From: Powellomyces hirtus
Taxonomy: Eukaryota > Chytridiomycota > Chytridiomycetes > Spizellomycetales > Powellomycetaceae
Direction of reading: 5' to 3'
NCBI GenBank assembly: GCA_025526995.1
Contig: JAHLKG010000002.1
Location: forward strand, 1,488,001 to 1,552,000
Length of the DNA stretch: 64,000 nucleotides
Positions 35,362-45,223 of this stretch are shown here, one piece after another. The stretch's first letter is position 1; each line of letters opens with the position of its first letter. The translations under genes were made by a program, and so were the position numbers. The notes under the pieces are model-generated. The model was not told where the DNA came from, did no database searches, and worked only from the letters and a program-made list of their open reading frames with translations.

Positions 35362-38300
35362 ACGCTTGCACCGTCTCAGTACCCCAACCCCGGATGCAAG
35401 ACAAGATCCCCACGGACAGACCGGGACCCCGCATTCACAGGAAGACATTTGTGGTCCACGGGAAGGTACAAGGGCACTTTGCCCGCATCCTAATCGATAC
35501 CGGATGCAACACCCTGATCATCAGCGACACTTGGGCCGCCAAACACGGCCTCCGGACCTACACCTCTCCAACTCCGCTGGAGGTCCGGTGGGGCGACAGA
35601 GCGGGAAACTACGGGGCAACAAAGATGACCTGTGGGGACCTCTCGGTGTTCACCGAGGAGAAGATCACCTACCGGGAGGATACCGTACCGTTCGTGGTTG
35701 CGCCGATCAGGGTCGATGCCATACTGGGCTTGCCATTCATATTGGGGCTGGACATCCGAGGGCTTTTCGACCAAGAGGGCTTTCCAACGATGACGTTCTA
35801 CCACGACGGCCAGACCCTCAGCCTTCGAGCCAAATCGACCAACCGCCACTGGGAAGCACCGTCCGCGTGCGCCGCCCGCCTACTCTCCCCACGAGAGGTA
35901 CGGCCCCGCAGATTCCAGCCGGCGAAGCCAGCACTCAATGCAGAGGGAATCTACACGGCCAAGCAATGGAAACGCTTGATGAAGAAGGGCGAGATCACTG
36001 GAGTCTTCGAGGTACACATCGTAGATGCGATTCCAGTCGCAGAGGCTCAATTTGTATGGACGGTCGACGCCAAGAAAAGGGCAATCTTGGAGGAACAACG
36101 CCACACCAACACTGAAGCCAAGGCGGCAGATCAGGAAGACCCGCTAGAGGCGCTGGCAGCCGACCATCCACTCCGACTGACCCTAGAGAAATACGTCACG
36201 ACGCTATTCACCGAGCAGTCAGGCATGCCTCCGGACCGAGGCGAGGACAATCTCACCATTCGGCTCAAACCCGGCTCGAAGCCCGTGATGCAGCCACTCC
36301 GGCATTTGACCCCTGACGAACTGGACGAGCTCGGCCAGCAGATGCAGCGTTTAATGGACAAGGGCTGGATCTCACACTCTCGCAGTCCGTGGGGCGCGCC
36401 CGTCCTATTTGCCCCAAAGAAGGACGGCGGCCTACGCTGCTGCATCGACTACCGGGCACTGAACAAGATGACTCACAAGGATGCCACGCCACTTCCGAAC
36501 CTCTCGGAGCTGCGCGACAGGCTTGTCAACATGCGGGTATTCACTGCGATCAACATCCGCGACGCGTACCACTGCATCATGATCCGACCGGAAGATAGGG
36601 AGAAAACAGCGTTCCGAACACGTTTTGGACATTTCGAATACAATGTTCTACCTTTCGGCTTAACTAATGCACCTGCTACATTCCAGCGACTAACCAACAA
36701 ACTCTTGGGCGACAAGTACGACGCCTACGTGATCTCGTACCTCGACGATATTCTCATATTCAGCACCGACATGAGTTCGCACATTCAGCACGTCGACGAG
36801 GTCCTCAAGACCTTGACGGAACATCGCCTCCACGTCAAACCCAGCAAATGTCAATGGGCGGTTGACGAAGTCGAGTTCTGCGGCCACCGAGTCGGCAAGG
36901 ATGGCCTGAGTATCGCCCCCTCCAAGGTGACCGCGGTCCGGGAACGACCTTGCCCGACCAACTCCCTGGAGCTCCTTAGCTTCATGGGCCTCGTCAACTA
37001 TGTCAAGGAATACATCCCCGAGTATGCACAGATTGCCCTACCCCTAACGAATCTGCAATCCGGCAACCGCCCATGGCAGTGGAGTGACAAGGAAGATCGA
37101 GCGTTCAATCGCTTAAAGGAATTATGCTCCTCGGCACCCACCCTAGCGTACTTCGACCCGGCGCTCGACACCTACTTGTTCACGGACGCATCGGGCTACG
37201 CCTACGGCAGATGGCTGGCGCAACCGGCCAAAGGGGATTTCCCTTACCCTCACCCACTACCAACCACCAAATCGGGCTTAGCCAACCTCCCGCAACTTCG
37301 CCCGGTGACATACTACTCCCGCAAGATGCAACCCGCCAAGACTCGATACCCCGTGCATGAACAAGAACTACTGGGATTAGTCAAATCCATACGCGCCAAC
37401 CGCCATTACCTCATCGGCCGCCCATTCCGCGCGTTTGTTGACCACAAATCCCTGATCTACCTCCAGGAACAACCCCACCTGTCACGCCGCCAAGCAGGCT
37501 GGGTCGAGTTTCTCCAACAGTTCGATTTCTCAGTGGAATACCTCCCCGGCACATGGAATTCGATTGCCGACTTCCTCAGTCGCGACCCGACTTACGCCCC
37601 CAAGTGTGCAACCTGCCAGGCCAAGATCGACGTGGTCACCGCCATTGTGCAGACGGAGAAGCCCGTCACGACGCACATGCCGACCGATGCGGACTGGACC
37701 CAAGCGCTCGCATCGGATGATTTTGGCCAAAACATCTTACTAACCATCAACAGTCCACCGGAGAACCTATCCGGCCATGCACGCCGGTTCCAGACAGTGG
37801 ACTCCCCTCTGCACCGCTTCTTGATGTACCATGACCATCGGTACGTCCCCGACAGCTTGCAGGGGCCACTCCTTCAGATTCATCACGACTCCCTCGCGAA
37901 CGGTGGTCACTCCGGTGTCCAACGAACGCTCGCCAAACTTTTGGAGTCGTACTATTGGCCTCACATGGAGCGTGATGTGTACCAATATGTCCGCACCTGC
38001 CCTACCTGCCAACGTCACAAGCGAACCGCGCCGATCGGTTTCCTCTGCAGCTTACCGATCCCCGACGCTCGTTGGCAACAAATCGGCATGGATATATTCT
38101 TCCCCACGTCAGGCTCTAAGGGGGGGGAACCTCGGGTAGAGCCCGACGTGACGAAGAACCCTTTGCACCACACCGGCGAGAGACTGACCAAGACGGCGGA
38201 CGCCGTACTCCTCATCGTTGACTACCTTTCATGCCGCGTGATACTTCTACCGACTAACACACGCGCTACAGCTCCGGAGACGGCTCAACTCTTTCTAGAA

Positions 38301-39284
38301 CAGGCATTCCGCCACACGGGGTTACCCCACACCATCGTGAGCGATCGGGACCCCAAGTGGCTAGCAGAATTCTGGCGGTACCTTATGCGGGCACTCGACG
38401 TCAAGCAGGAACTTTCGTCGGCACGACATCAGCAGACCGACGGCAAGGCGGAGAACGCCATCAAGACGATCAAGGGAATCATGGGCCCCTTTCTTGACTA
38501 TGCCGGCTCCAACTGGAAGAGTTTACTCCCCACCCTCGAGTACAACTACAACCGAACGCCGCAGACGTCGACGGGACTATCCCCTTTCGAGATTGACCTA
38601 GGCCGCGTTCCCCGAGTACCGAACCAATGGGTAGCACCTAACCCCGGAGAGATGATAAGACAATCGGCACGAACCGCCGTAGAGAGACGGATTAAGGAAT
38701 TCGCCGACGTGAGTCGCATCGTGCAGCAACGGCTCCGAGACGCACAGGACCAGCAGGCAAAGTACTATGACCGCAAGAAGCACACGGAAGCATACCGAGA
38801 GGGTGACAAGGTCTTACTTCATCGTGAGGGTATCGCGATTACCAGCATCACCACAAGGAACAAAAAGCTGGCTGAACAATGGATTGGGCCATTCACAATA
38901 CGCGGCAAGGGCCCGCATCCTGACACCTACGAGCTTGAATTACCCAAGGAGTTCACCGGGTTGCACCCAGTCTTTCATGTCAGCATTCTGAGACGTTACC
39001 ATGACCCGGGCGGTACCCCGTACAGACAAGTCACCGCCCCGCCTGAGCCCGAGAAGGACGAAGACGGTCAGGAGACCTACCAAGTGGACAAGATCCTAAA
39101 TGCCAGATGGCACAGGAACACCGAGCAGTTCTTAGTCAAGTGGACAGGTTACGACAACACCCAGAACACGTGGGAGCCGTATGCACATGTGAGGGGAACG
39201 ACCGCACTGGAAGAATGGCTCCGTGAGCACCCCGGAGAGGACCGCGGCCAAAGGCTAGCGGCCAGGCGACGTAAGAGAGCCTAG
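35355..39284 (+). CDS. pol: Gypsy Pol polyprotein with chromodomain
   Basis: 1309 codons without a stop. Protease: ILIDTGCNTLIISDTWA near residue 50. RT: SPWGAPVLFAPKKDGGLRCC, the FGLTNAPATFQRL motif and the catalytic YLDDILIF (about residue 470). RNase H: LFTDASGYAYG and PVHEQELLG. Integrase: the HHCC finger HHDSLANGGHSG...CPTCQRHK, then GMDIFFP, VSDRDPKW and a Glu in DGKAENAIK for the DDE triad. The C-terminus is a chromodomain, YQVDKILNARWHRNTEQFLV then KWTGYDNTQNTWEPY, which marks the chromovirus clade that targets heterochromatin marks. All catalytic residues are present, so this copy may be active. Confidence 0.95.
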   Translation: MLNACTVSVPQPRMQDKIPTDRPGPRIHRKTFVVHGKVQGHFARILIDTGCNTLIISDTWAAKHGLRTYTSPTPLEVRWGDRAGNYGATKMTCGDLSVFTEEKITYREDTVPFVVAPIRVDAILGLPFILGLDIRGLFDQEGFPTMTFYHDGQTLSLRAKSTNRHWEAPSACAARLLSPREVRPRRFQPAKPALNAEGIYTAKQWKRLMKKGEITGVFEVHIVDAIPVAEAQFVWTVDAKKRAILEEQRHTNTEAKAADQEDPLEALAADHPLRLTLEKYVTTLFTEQSGMPPDRGEDNLTIRLKPGSKPVMQPLRHLTPDELDELGQQMQRLMDKGWISHSRSPWGAPVLFAPKKDGGLRCCIDYRALNKMTHKDATPLPNLSELRDRLVNMRVFTAINIRDAYHCIMIRPEDREKTAFRTRFGHFEYNVLPFGLTNAPATFQRLTNKLLGDKYDAYVISYLDDILIFSTDMSSHIQHVDEVLKTLTEHRLHVKPSKCQWAVDEVEFCGHRVGKDGLSIAPSKVTAVRERPCPTNSLELLSFMGLVNYVKEYIPEYAQIALPLTNLQSGNRPWQWSDKEDRAFNRLKELCSSAPTLAYFDPALDTYLFTDASGYAYGRWLAQPAKGDFPYPHPLPTTKSGLANLPQLRPVTYYSRKMQPAKTRYPVHEQELLGLVKSIRANRHYLIGRPFRAFVDHKSLIYLQEQPHLSRRQAGWVEFLQQFDFSVEYLPGTWNSIADFLSRDPTYAPKCATCQAKIDVVTAIVQTEKPVTTHMPTDADWTQALASDDFGQNILLTINSPPENLSGHARRFQTVDSPLHRFLMYHDHRYVPDSLQGPLLQIHHDSLANGGHSGVQRTLAKLLESYYWPHMERDVYQYVRTCPTCQRHKRTAPIGFLCSLPIPDARWQQIGMDIFFPTSGSKGGEPRVEPDVTKNPLHHTGERLTKTADAVLLIVDYLSCRVILLPTNTRATAPETAQLFLEQAFRHTGLPHTIVSDRDPKWLAEFWRYLMRALDVKQELSSARHQQTDGKAENAIKTIKGIMGPFLDYAGSNWKSLLPTLEYNYNRTPQTSTGLSPFEIDLGRVPRVPNQWVAPNPGEMIRQSARTAVERRIKEFADVSRIVQQRLRDAQDQQAKYYDRKKHTEAYREGDKVLLHREGIAITSITTRNKKLAEQWIGPFTIRGKGPHPDTYELELPKEFTGLHPVFHVSILRRYHDPGGTPYRQVTAPPEPEKDEDGQETYQVDKILNARWHRNTEQFLVKWTGYDNTQNTWEPYAHVRGTTALEEWLREHPGEDRGQRLAARRRKRA

Positions 39285-39358
39285 ATAGCGAGCTGTACCG
39301 TAAATTAACAAGAGAGATGCTACTTGAGGTAGAGGACATTATAGCGCGAGATTCCGGC

Positions 39359-40113
39359 ATCGTTGGACGATGGCCGGAGGCTGCTGGGCAGCATACCTCG
39401 CTGGGCAAGATGCCGGCATCGTTGGACGATGGCCGAAGGCTGCTGGGCAGCATACCTCACTGGGTGAGATGCCGGGATCGCTGGGCGATGAGCCGACGGC
39501 CTGCCGATGCAAGGTGACCGGCACCAGATTTGCATGGCGGCGTACCTCGAGACCCGCGGGGACCATGGCCGTGGTACATACCTACGCGAAGGGGAAGAGA
39601 AGGGCTTCGGCCAAGATACCGGCATCGTTTGACGATGGGCCGAAGGCCGCTGGGCGGCATACCTCACTGGGTGAGAAGGGCGATGCTGGGCATCGACCGG
39701 CTGCCGATGCAAGGTGACCGGCACCAGATTTGCATGGCAGCGTACCTCGAGACCCGCGGGGACCATGGCCGTAGTACATACCCACGCGAAGGGGAAGAGA
39801 AGGGCTTCGGCCAAGATACCGGCATCGTTTGACGATGGGCCGAAGGTCGCTGGGCGACGTACCTCGCTGGGCGAGATGCCGGGATCGCTGGGCGATGAGC
39901 CGAAGACTGCGAGGCAGTAGACCTCACGAGGTGAGATGCCGAGATCGCTGGGCGATGAGCCGAAGAATGCAAGGCAGTAGACCTCACAAGGTGAGATGCC
40001 GGGATCGCTGGGCGATGAGCCGAAGACTGCAAGGCAGTAGACCTCACGAGGTGAGATACCGGCATCGTTGGGGGATGGCCGGGGGAACCGCTGGGCGGTC
40101 TCCCCAACGGGGA
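39359..40113 (+). repeat. Array of micro-hairpins with co-varying stems
   Basis: About 24 inverted repeats, each a 5-bp stem with a 3-base loop (TGG, TTG, GAG or AAG), in units of about 60 bp with three hairpins each. Examples: ATCGT-tgg-ACGAT, GCTGC-tgg-GCAGC, CTCAC-tgg-GTGAG, ATCGC-tgg-GCGAT, GCCGC-tgg-GCGGC, GATGC-tgg-GCATC, GTCGC-tgg-GCGAC, ACTGC-gag-GCAGT, CTCAC-aag-GTGAG, ACCGC-tgg-GCGGT. When one arm differs between units the other arm usually changes with it. Two longer spacers (about 39490-39610 and 39700-39815) are near-identical copies. Located between pol and the antisense gene. Confidence 0.85.
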
Positions 40114-40350
40114 AATGTGATGCAGGGCATCTACCATGAGCACCATAGCCGGGAGGAAGCCGAGTGACATTGGACACAGCGGACGCATACGAAATGCTAT
40201 AAGGCTCAAGGGAGCACAGCGATGAGAAGGCAAGTACAGCAATGAGATTGTGGTACTGAATTTGATTATACGGGCCTAAGGCCAGGCCCCGAAGGAGCAA
40301 CAGACAACAAGTGAAAGTATGTACAAGAAGGAGGGGGGGGGGAGAACTAA

Positions 40351-41097
40351 TCAACCAATCTTGGTGAATGAGAATTGGCACCGGTTGCCATGGCACCGGT
40401 CGCCCAACCCGCACCGGAGGGGGGTGTAATTTGCCACGTTCATCTCGCTGCGAAGAGAGCTGAGTTAGTCAGGTAAGACAGCAGCAGGCCGAAGAGCACT
40501 ACTTACGCGCGGACGTGGCCCATGCAGTGGAGATGGTTGCATGGAAACATGCGGAGGTCCGCTCCGACATGGTTGCAGCCAGCGAACTGGCACCCGGCGG
40601 GGATGGCCGCAAAGAAGAGGACCCGGTTGCAGTGGGGGGCGCCACACATCAACTGGCCCTGAGGGCCGTCGTTCTGGAAAGCAAAGGAACAAGGGAACTA
40701 CACCGTTAGGAAGACATCAGGCCGCCTCTCAGCGAAGGGGGAACATACCATGTCGTCGGCCGCCGCCACGATGCAGGGCCGGCACACCAGATGGTGGCAT
40801 TCCGACATAAACATCTTGCTCTTGCGGAAGCGGCGGCACTTCCAGCAGGCGGGCAAGTCGGCCGACCTCTCGGGGGTGGACTTTTCATGGACCGAGGGGT
40901 CCTGGAGACGACACGGGAAGACGGGGAACATGAGACGAGTTGCCACAGCCGAGGATGAGCACCGACCCCCTACTTACCCGGGCGGGCTGGGCCCGCTTGG
41001 TTGCGCCTTTCGCAAGTTGTTGGGCGGGCCGGCGCTTGCCCATGGTGGTGGTGGTGGTGTCGGGGGGAGGAGGAGAGTTGTTGGGGGTGTCAGCCAT
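40351..41097 (-). CDS. Antisense gene in the gypsy element: Cys/His-rich RING-like protein
   Basis: Four exons on the strand opposite to gag-pol: 41097-40978, 40901-40749, 40673-40507, 40447-40351; 178 residues. All introns are GT-AG with good consensus (CGG|GTAAGT, GTCTCCAG|G, TTTCCAG|A, CTTCGCAG|C) and every phase closes. The head is Pro/Thr-rich then basic (MGKRRPAQQLAKGATKRAQP). Exon 2 holds ACWKCRRFRK...SECHHLVCRPC, a C-x2-C-x12-C-x-H-x2-C-x2-C core as in RING fingers. Exon 3 adds MCGAPHCNRV, AGCQFAGCNHV and FPCNHLHCMGHV, and exon 4 RCGLGDRCHGNRC. No sequence match is claimed; the RING-like call rests on spacing. Open, spliced and Cys/His-rich structure argues against chance. Confidence 0.7.
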
Positions 41098-41099
41098 GG

Positions 41100-41141
41100 T
41101 GTGTGTGTGTGCGTGTGTGTGCGTATGTGTGTGTGTGTGGT
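41100..41141 (+). repeat. GT microsatellite
   Basis: GTGTGTGTGTGTGCGTGTGT-type tract directly upstream of the antisense gene's ATG, thus a CA-rich 5' untranslated stretch on that strand. Confidence 0.9.
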
Positions 41142-41555
41142 GTGAGTTCGTCAAGCTACAAAGAAAAGAAGAGCGAGAGCGGGAGATCCAACGGGCAGTA
41201 CCTTTTTAAAGGCTCGACCTGCTTGGGAACGCTCGGAAATTCAGGTGTTAGTGTTTCATCCCCTACGGAGCGCAGCAGATGTTACTTATCGAAATCCGTA
41301 TGGAGGAAGCTACTCGTGATTCATCTAGGGCCCCTACGAAGAGAGAAATAGACTTTCCGACGACTTCGCACACCACGAAGGGCGGAGACTACCCGTCGGA
41401 GACTACCGCGACGCGATCCGCGCCAGGGTCGCCTCCCCAGCCTCATCTTCCCACAACCACGTCAGCATCCGTTAACCCGCCGCCGCCCGGCTTAGGCAAG
41501 CTTCGCCTCGCTGAAGAGATTCAAGCCTAAGAGATAGTCGCGAATCTAAGGGGGG

Positions 41556-41830
41556 TGTAATGAGGCGTGGCTCACCAGCCTAAGCCTAGACACGCGTCGG
41601 GAAGGGTCCCGCGCGAGATGGATGCTAGCGTCAGCATCCCGAAGGGTACTAGACCTCAGGGATGGCCACGGATGGCCATCACGTGACCAGGGCCGCTCCG
41701 CGGCCTAGAAGAAAAGTAGGAATGCTCCGACGAGGGCGCATTCAAGACTTAGAGATCTTACAGTAGAATTAGACATAGGGAATTCCCGAATAGAAGACTA
41801 GACTCTGGCAACGGACCTAGTAATATTACA
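41556..41830 (+). repeat. 3' LTR of the gypsy element
   Basis: 275 bp, TGTAATGAGG...AATATTACA, preceded by the purine tract AAGGGGGG. Differs from the 5' LTR at about two bases (near 41815 and 41822). Confidence 0.95.
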
Positions 41831-43672
41831 TCAAGTATCCCCAGCTTCCGATCTTCCATTTTGCCCACGTCTCCTATCTGCTATCAATCAAAAATGTCCA
41901 AGTTGAACTTCGAATTCTTCGGCTCCATCATGTTTGATCACTGTGAAGATTGCTGGCAAAATCATTCCTGCCTTACTTGATACCGGCTGCAACACTATGG
42001 TGATGCAACCTCGTTTTGCCTACAATATGAAACTTTTGACCACTCCATTACCTAAACCCTATCAAGTCCACACTGCCGCCAAAGTGCATGTATTAACGAT
42101 TGACACAACTACGGAGCAGCCGGTAGATGCATTCAATGCGAATACCGACGCCTTCGAACGGATTGCCACTTTCAAGTTCGAGATTGCTCCTATTGGCCTC
42201 ACTTGTATTCTGGGTCTCCCCTTTTTCGAAGCGATCGGCAATCATTACGTTACGACATCTATTCGCCCTCATTGTATAGAATTCAAGATGAATGGACGAG
42301 ACTTCAAAATTATCACCCTTCGAGACTTTCATCACGAGGAAGAGCCAAACTCCTTTGTTCGATGTGTCTCAGCTTATCGATTGAAACACATAAGTCCCGA
42401 ACAGGATCGCCCCCGTCAACAACCATATAAGGGCCTCTTCTCGGTTACGACCAGAAGATTCAATAGTGAACTTGCCGGGAATAAATACGTCGAGGCCTTT
42501 GCGATTCATGTCCGCCCGCGTTCTTCCGTTAATAACAATTCTACTTCTACCTCATGGCCAACATTCCTTGATGAAGTCATGTTGAAATTTCAAGATACAT
42601 TGTTCACTGAACCTGAGCACTTACCACCCAATCGAGACGATGACAATTTTCATATCGACCTTTTGCCAAACACACAACCTGTGTTTCAACAACTACGTCC
42701 CTTATCCCAAGATCATCTAAGAGAACTACACGCTCAACTCGACCACTTATTGAAAAAAGGATGGATCCAACATTCCAAATCACCTTGGGGCGCCTCTGTC
42801 GTTTTCGCCGTCAAGAAGAACAGAGGTCTTTGAGTTTGTTGGGACTATTGAGGCCTTAATTCCGTTACGAAACGTGATCAAACTCCCTTACCAAATCTAC
42901 AAGAAATGCGCAATCGCATCTTGGGCAAGCGAGTCTTTTCGCTCATCAACCTTAAAGACGCGTACCACCGCCTTTTAATTGCACCTGAGGATCGTGAAAA
43001 GACAGCTATTCGAACGCGTTTTGACCTTTTCAAGTATGTCGTTATGCCTTTTGGATTATGCAATGCTCCGGGAGCTTTTCAACGACTGATGAATCGAGTT
43101 CTGGGTGACTTATATGACTTTACTGTCATTTGTTATCTCGAGGATATCCTCATCTTTTTGGATACTCCCAAGCAACATGCGGATCATCTCTTGGAAGTCT
43201 TTACTCGGTTACGAGAACATGACCTTTATGTCAACATCGACAAATGCCATTGGGGCAAGCCGGAAGTTGAGTTTTGCGGCCATATGTTTGGTGCCGAAGG
43301 CATGCGAATTTCCGCAGAGAAAACGGAAATCGTTTGCAATTGGCTGTTACCTGCAACGACTCAACATATTCGTCAGTTTCTTGGCCTCTGCAACTATTTT
43401 ATCAATTATATCAAACATTACGCTGAAATAGCAGCTCCACTCTTGGCTCTCCAAAGTGTCAAAGCTACCTTTGTCTGGACAATGGAACATCAAGTTGCGT
43501 TCGAGGCTTTAAAGAAGGCAATTACTTCCGCACCGGTTTCAGCAACATTCGATTCTGACAACCACATCTACGTCTATACAGACGCATCCGGTTATGCTAC
43601 ATCCGGATGGCTGGGTCAACCTCACAGTCAACAACCTCTTCCGTCGCCACTACCAAAGTTGCTCACGGAAAT
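41831..43672 (+). pseudogene. Degenerate pol (protease-RT-RNase H) of the outer Ty3-like element
   Basis: Continuation of the element interrupted at 33846. Protease: IPALLDTGCNTMVMQ near 41965. RT: KKGWIQHSKSPWGASVVFAV (ends at a stop near 42832), a short frame-broken stretch, then FSLINLKDAYHRLLIAPEDR and FGLCNAPGAFQRLMN. The catalytic box reads CYLEDILIF, with Glu in place of the first Asp of YLDD, which should abolish polymerisation. RNase H starts (VYTDASGYATSGW) and is cut at 43672 by an inverted gypsy LTR. Integrase is absent. Confidence 0.85.
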
Positions 43673-43947
43673 TGTAATAATACTAGGTCCGTTGCCAGAG
43701 TCTAGTCTTCTATTCAGGACTTCCCTATCTCTAATTCTACTGTAAGCTCTCTAAGTCTTGAATACGCCCTCGTCGGAGTATTCCTACTTTTCTTCTGGAC
43801 CGCGAGGCGGTCCCGGTCACGTGATGGCCATCCGTGGCCATCCCTGAGGTCTAGTACCCTTTGGGATGCTGACGGTAGCATCCATCTCGCGCGGGGCCCT
43901 TCCCGATGCGTATCTAGGCTTAGGCTGGCGAGCCACGGCTCATTACA
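43673..43947 (-). repeat. Inverted gypsy LTR
   Basis: 275 bp, reverse complement of the gypsy LTR (here TGTAATAATACT...GGCTCATTACA), clearly more diverged than the two LTRs of the full element. It lies between the truncated RNase H of the outer element and a plus-oriented gypsy fragment. Confidence 0.9.
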
Positions 43948-44866
43948 CAAAGGCTAGCAGCCAGGTGACGTAAGAGAACCTAGATAGCGAGCTGTACCGC
44001 AAATTAACAAGAGATATCCTACTTGAGGTAGAGGACATTATAGTGCGACACCCCGGCATTGTTGGACGATGGCCAAAGGCTGCTGGGCAGCATACCTCGC
44101 TGGGCAAGATGCCGGCATCGTTGGACGATGGCCGAAGGCTGCTGGGCAGCATACCTCACTGGGTGAGATGCCGGGATCGCTGGGCGATGAGCCGACGGCT
44201 TGCCAATGCAAGGTGACCAGCACCAGATTTGCATGGCAGCATACCTCGAGACCCGCAGGGACCATGGCCGTAGTACATACCCACGCGAAGCGGAAGAGAA
44301 GGGCTTTGGCCAAGATACCGGCATCATTTGATGATGGGCCGAAGGCCGCTGGGCGGCGTACCTCACTGAGTGAGAAGGGTGATGCTGGGCATCGACCGGC
44401 TTGCCGATGCAAGGTGAAGGGCACCAGATTTGCATGGCAGCATACCTCGAGACCCGCGGGGACTATGGCCGCAGTACATACCCACGCGAAGGGGAAGAGA
44501 AGGGCTTCGGCCAAGATACTGGCATCGTTTGACGATGGGCTGAAGGTTGCTGGGCAACATACCTTGCTGGGCAAGATGCCGGGATTGCTGGGCGATGAGC
44601 CGAAGACTGCAAGGCAGTAGACCTCACGAGGTGAGATGCTGGCATCGTTGGACAATGGCCGAAGGCTGCTGGGCAGCATATCTCGCTGGGCGAGATGCTG
44701 GGATTGCTGGGCGATGAGCCAAAGACTGCGAGGCAGTAGACCTCACTAGATGAGATACCGGCATCGTTGGACGATGGCCGGGGAACTGCTGGGCGGTCTT
44801 CCCAACGGGGAAGTGTGATGCAGGGCATCTACCATGAGCACCATAGCCGGGAGGAAGCCGAGTGAC
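43948..44866 (+). mobile_element. Truncated second gypsy copy (3' internal region)
   Basis: Aligns with 39249-40165 of the full element: the last codons of pol, the untranslated spacer and the hairpin array. It ends where the Copia-B LTR begins, so the antisense gene and 3' LTR of this copy are missing. Confidence 0.88.
44058..44813 (+). repeat. Second copy of the micro-hairpin array
   Basis: Same order and length as the array in the full element, with independent changes. Some keep pairing (GTTGC-tgg-GCAAC, CTTGC-tgg-GCAAG) and some leave a G-T wobble (ATTGC-tgg-GCGAT). It gives a second sample of the co-variation. Confidence 0.85.
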
Positions 44867-45107
44867 TGTTGGTCTGAGAGTATCTGGGTAGATAGTTGAG
44901 GAAGCTTTCAGGGTAGTTGACTGAGCAGAACAACGAAGTAACTTAATCCCGCTCTTGTTGGAGAAAAAGAGAAAAGTCCCACCGATATATTAAGTATGGA
45001 AGGAAAAGTACTTATATCGGAGTTGATCACGTGGATTCACGTGATCGCGTGATATGCCCTGCGATGGTGCAGTCGTGACTCGATGACAGAGTCTGTACAC
45101 GCTAACA
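44867..45107 (-). repeat. 3' LTR of Copia-B copy 1
   Basis: 241 bp; on the minus strand TGTTAGC...CCAACA. It matches the LTR at 60296-60535. The internal side shows the minus-strand purine tract AGTGGGGG. Contains two CACGTG-type boxes. Confidence 0.92.
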
Positions 45108-45223
45108 CCCCCACTCAGACCTGTCAGTCTGGCAGTGAGAGAGTTGCTCTATCTACTTTTACTACACACCCCCGCGCACACCCCCAAACACCCCCATTTA
45201 TTACATTTTTAAGAATACGAGGA

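Larger units (their letters stand above)
33847..41830 (+). mobile_element. Near-intact Ty3/gypsy chromovirus
   Basis: Full element of 7984 bp with 275-bp LTRs (TGTAATG...ATTACA) at 33847-34121 and 41556-41830. I see only about two differences between the LTRs, so insertion was recent. Content: PBS directly after the 5' LTR, gag, pol (PR-RT-RH-INT-chromodomain), a 2.3-kb 3' region with a hairpin array and an antisense spliced gene, a purine tract (AAGGGGGG) and the 3' LTR. It sits inside the older element whose gag and pol flank it. The five bases on each side (TGGGA and TCAAG) do not match, so no target-site duplication is visible. Confidence 0.93.

Noticed and set aside
39359..40113. CRISPR-like appearance of the repeat array
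   Set aside because: Eukaryotic retrotransposon context; the units are short hairpins with variable stems and near-constant loops, not constant repeats with unique spacers.
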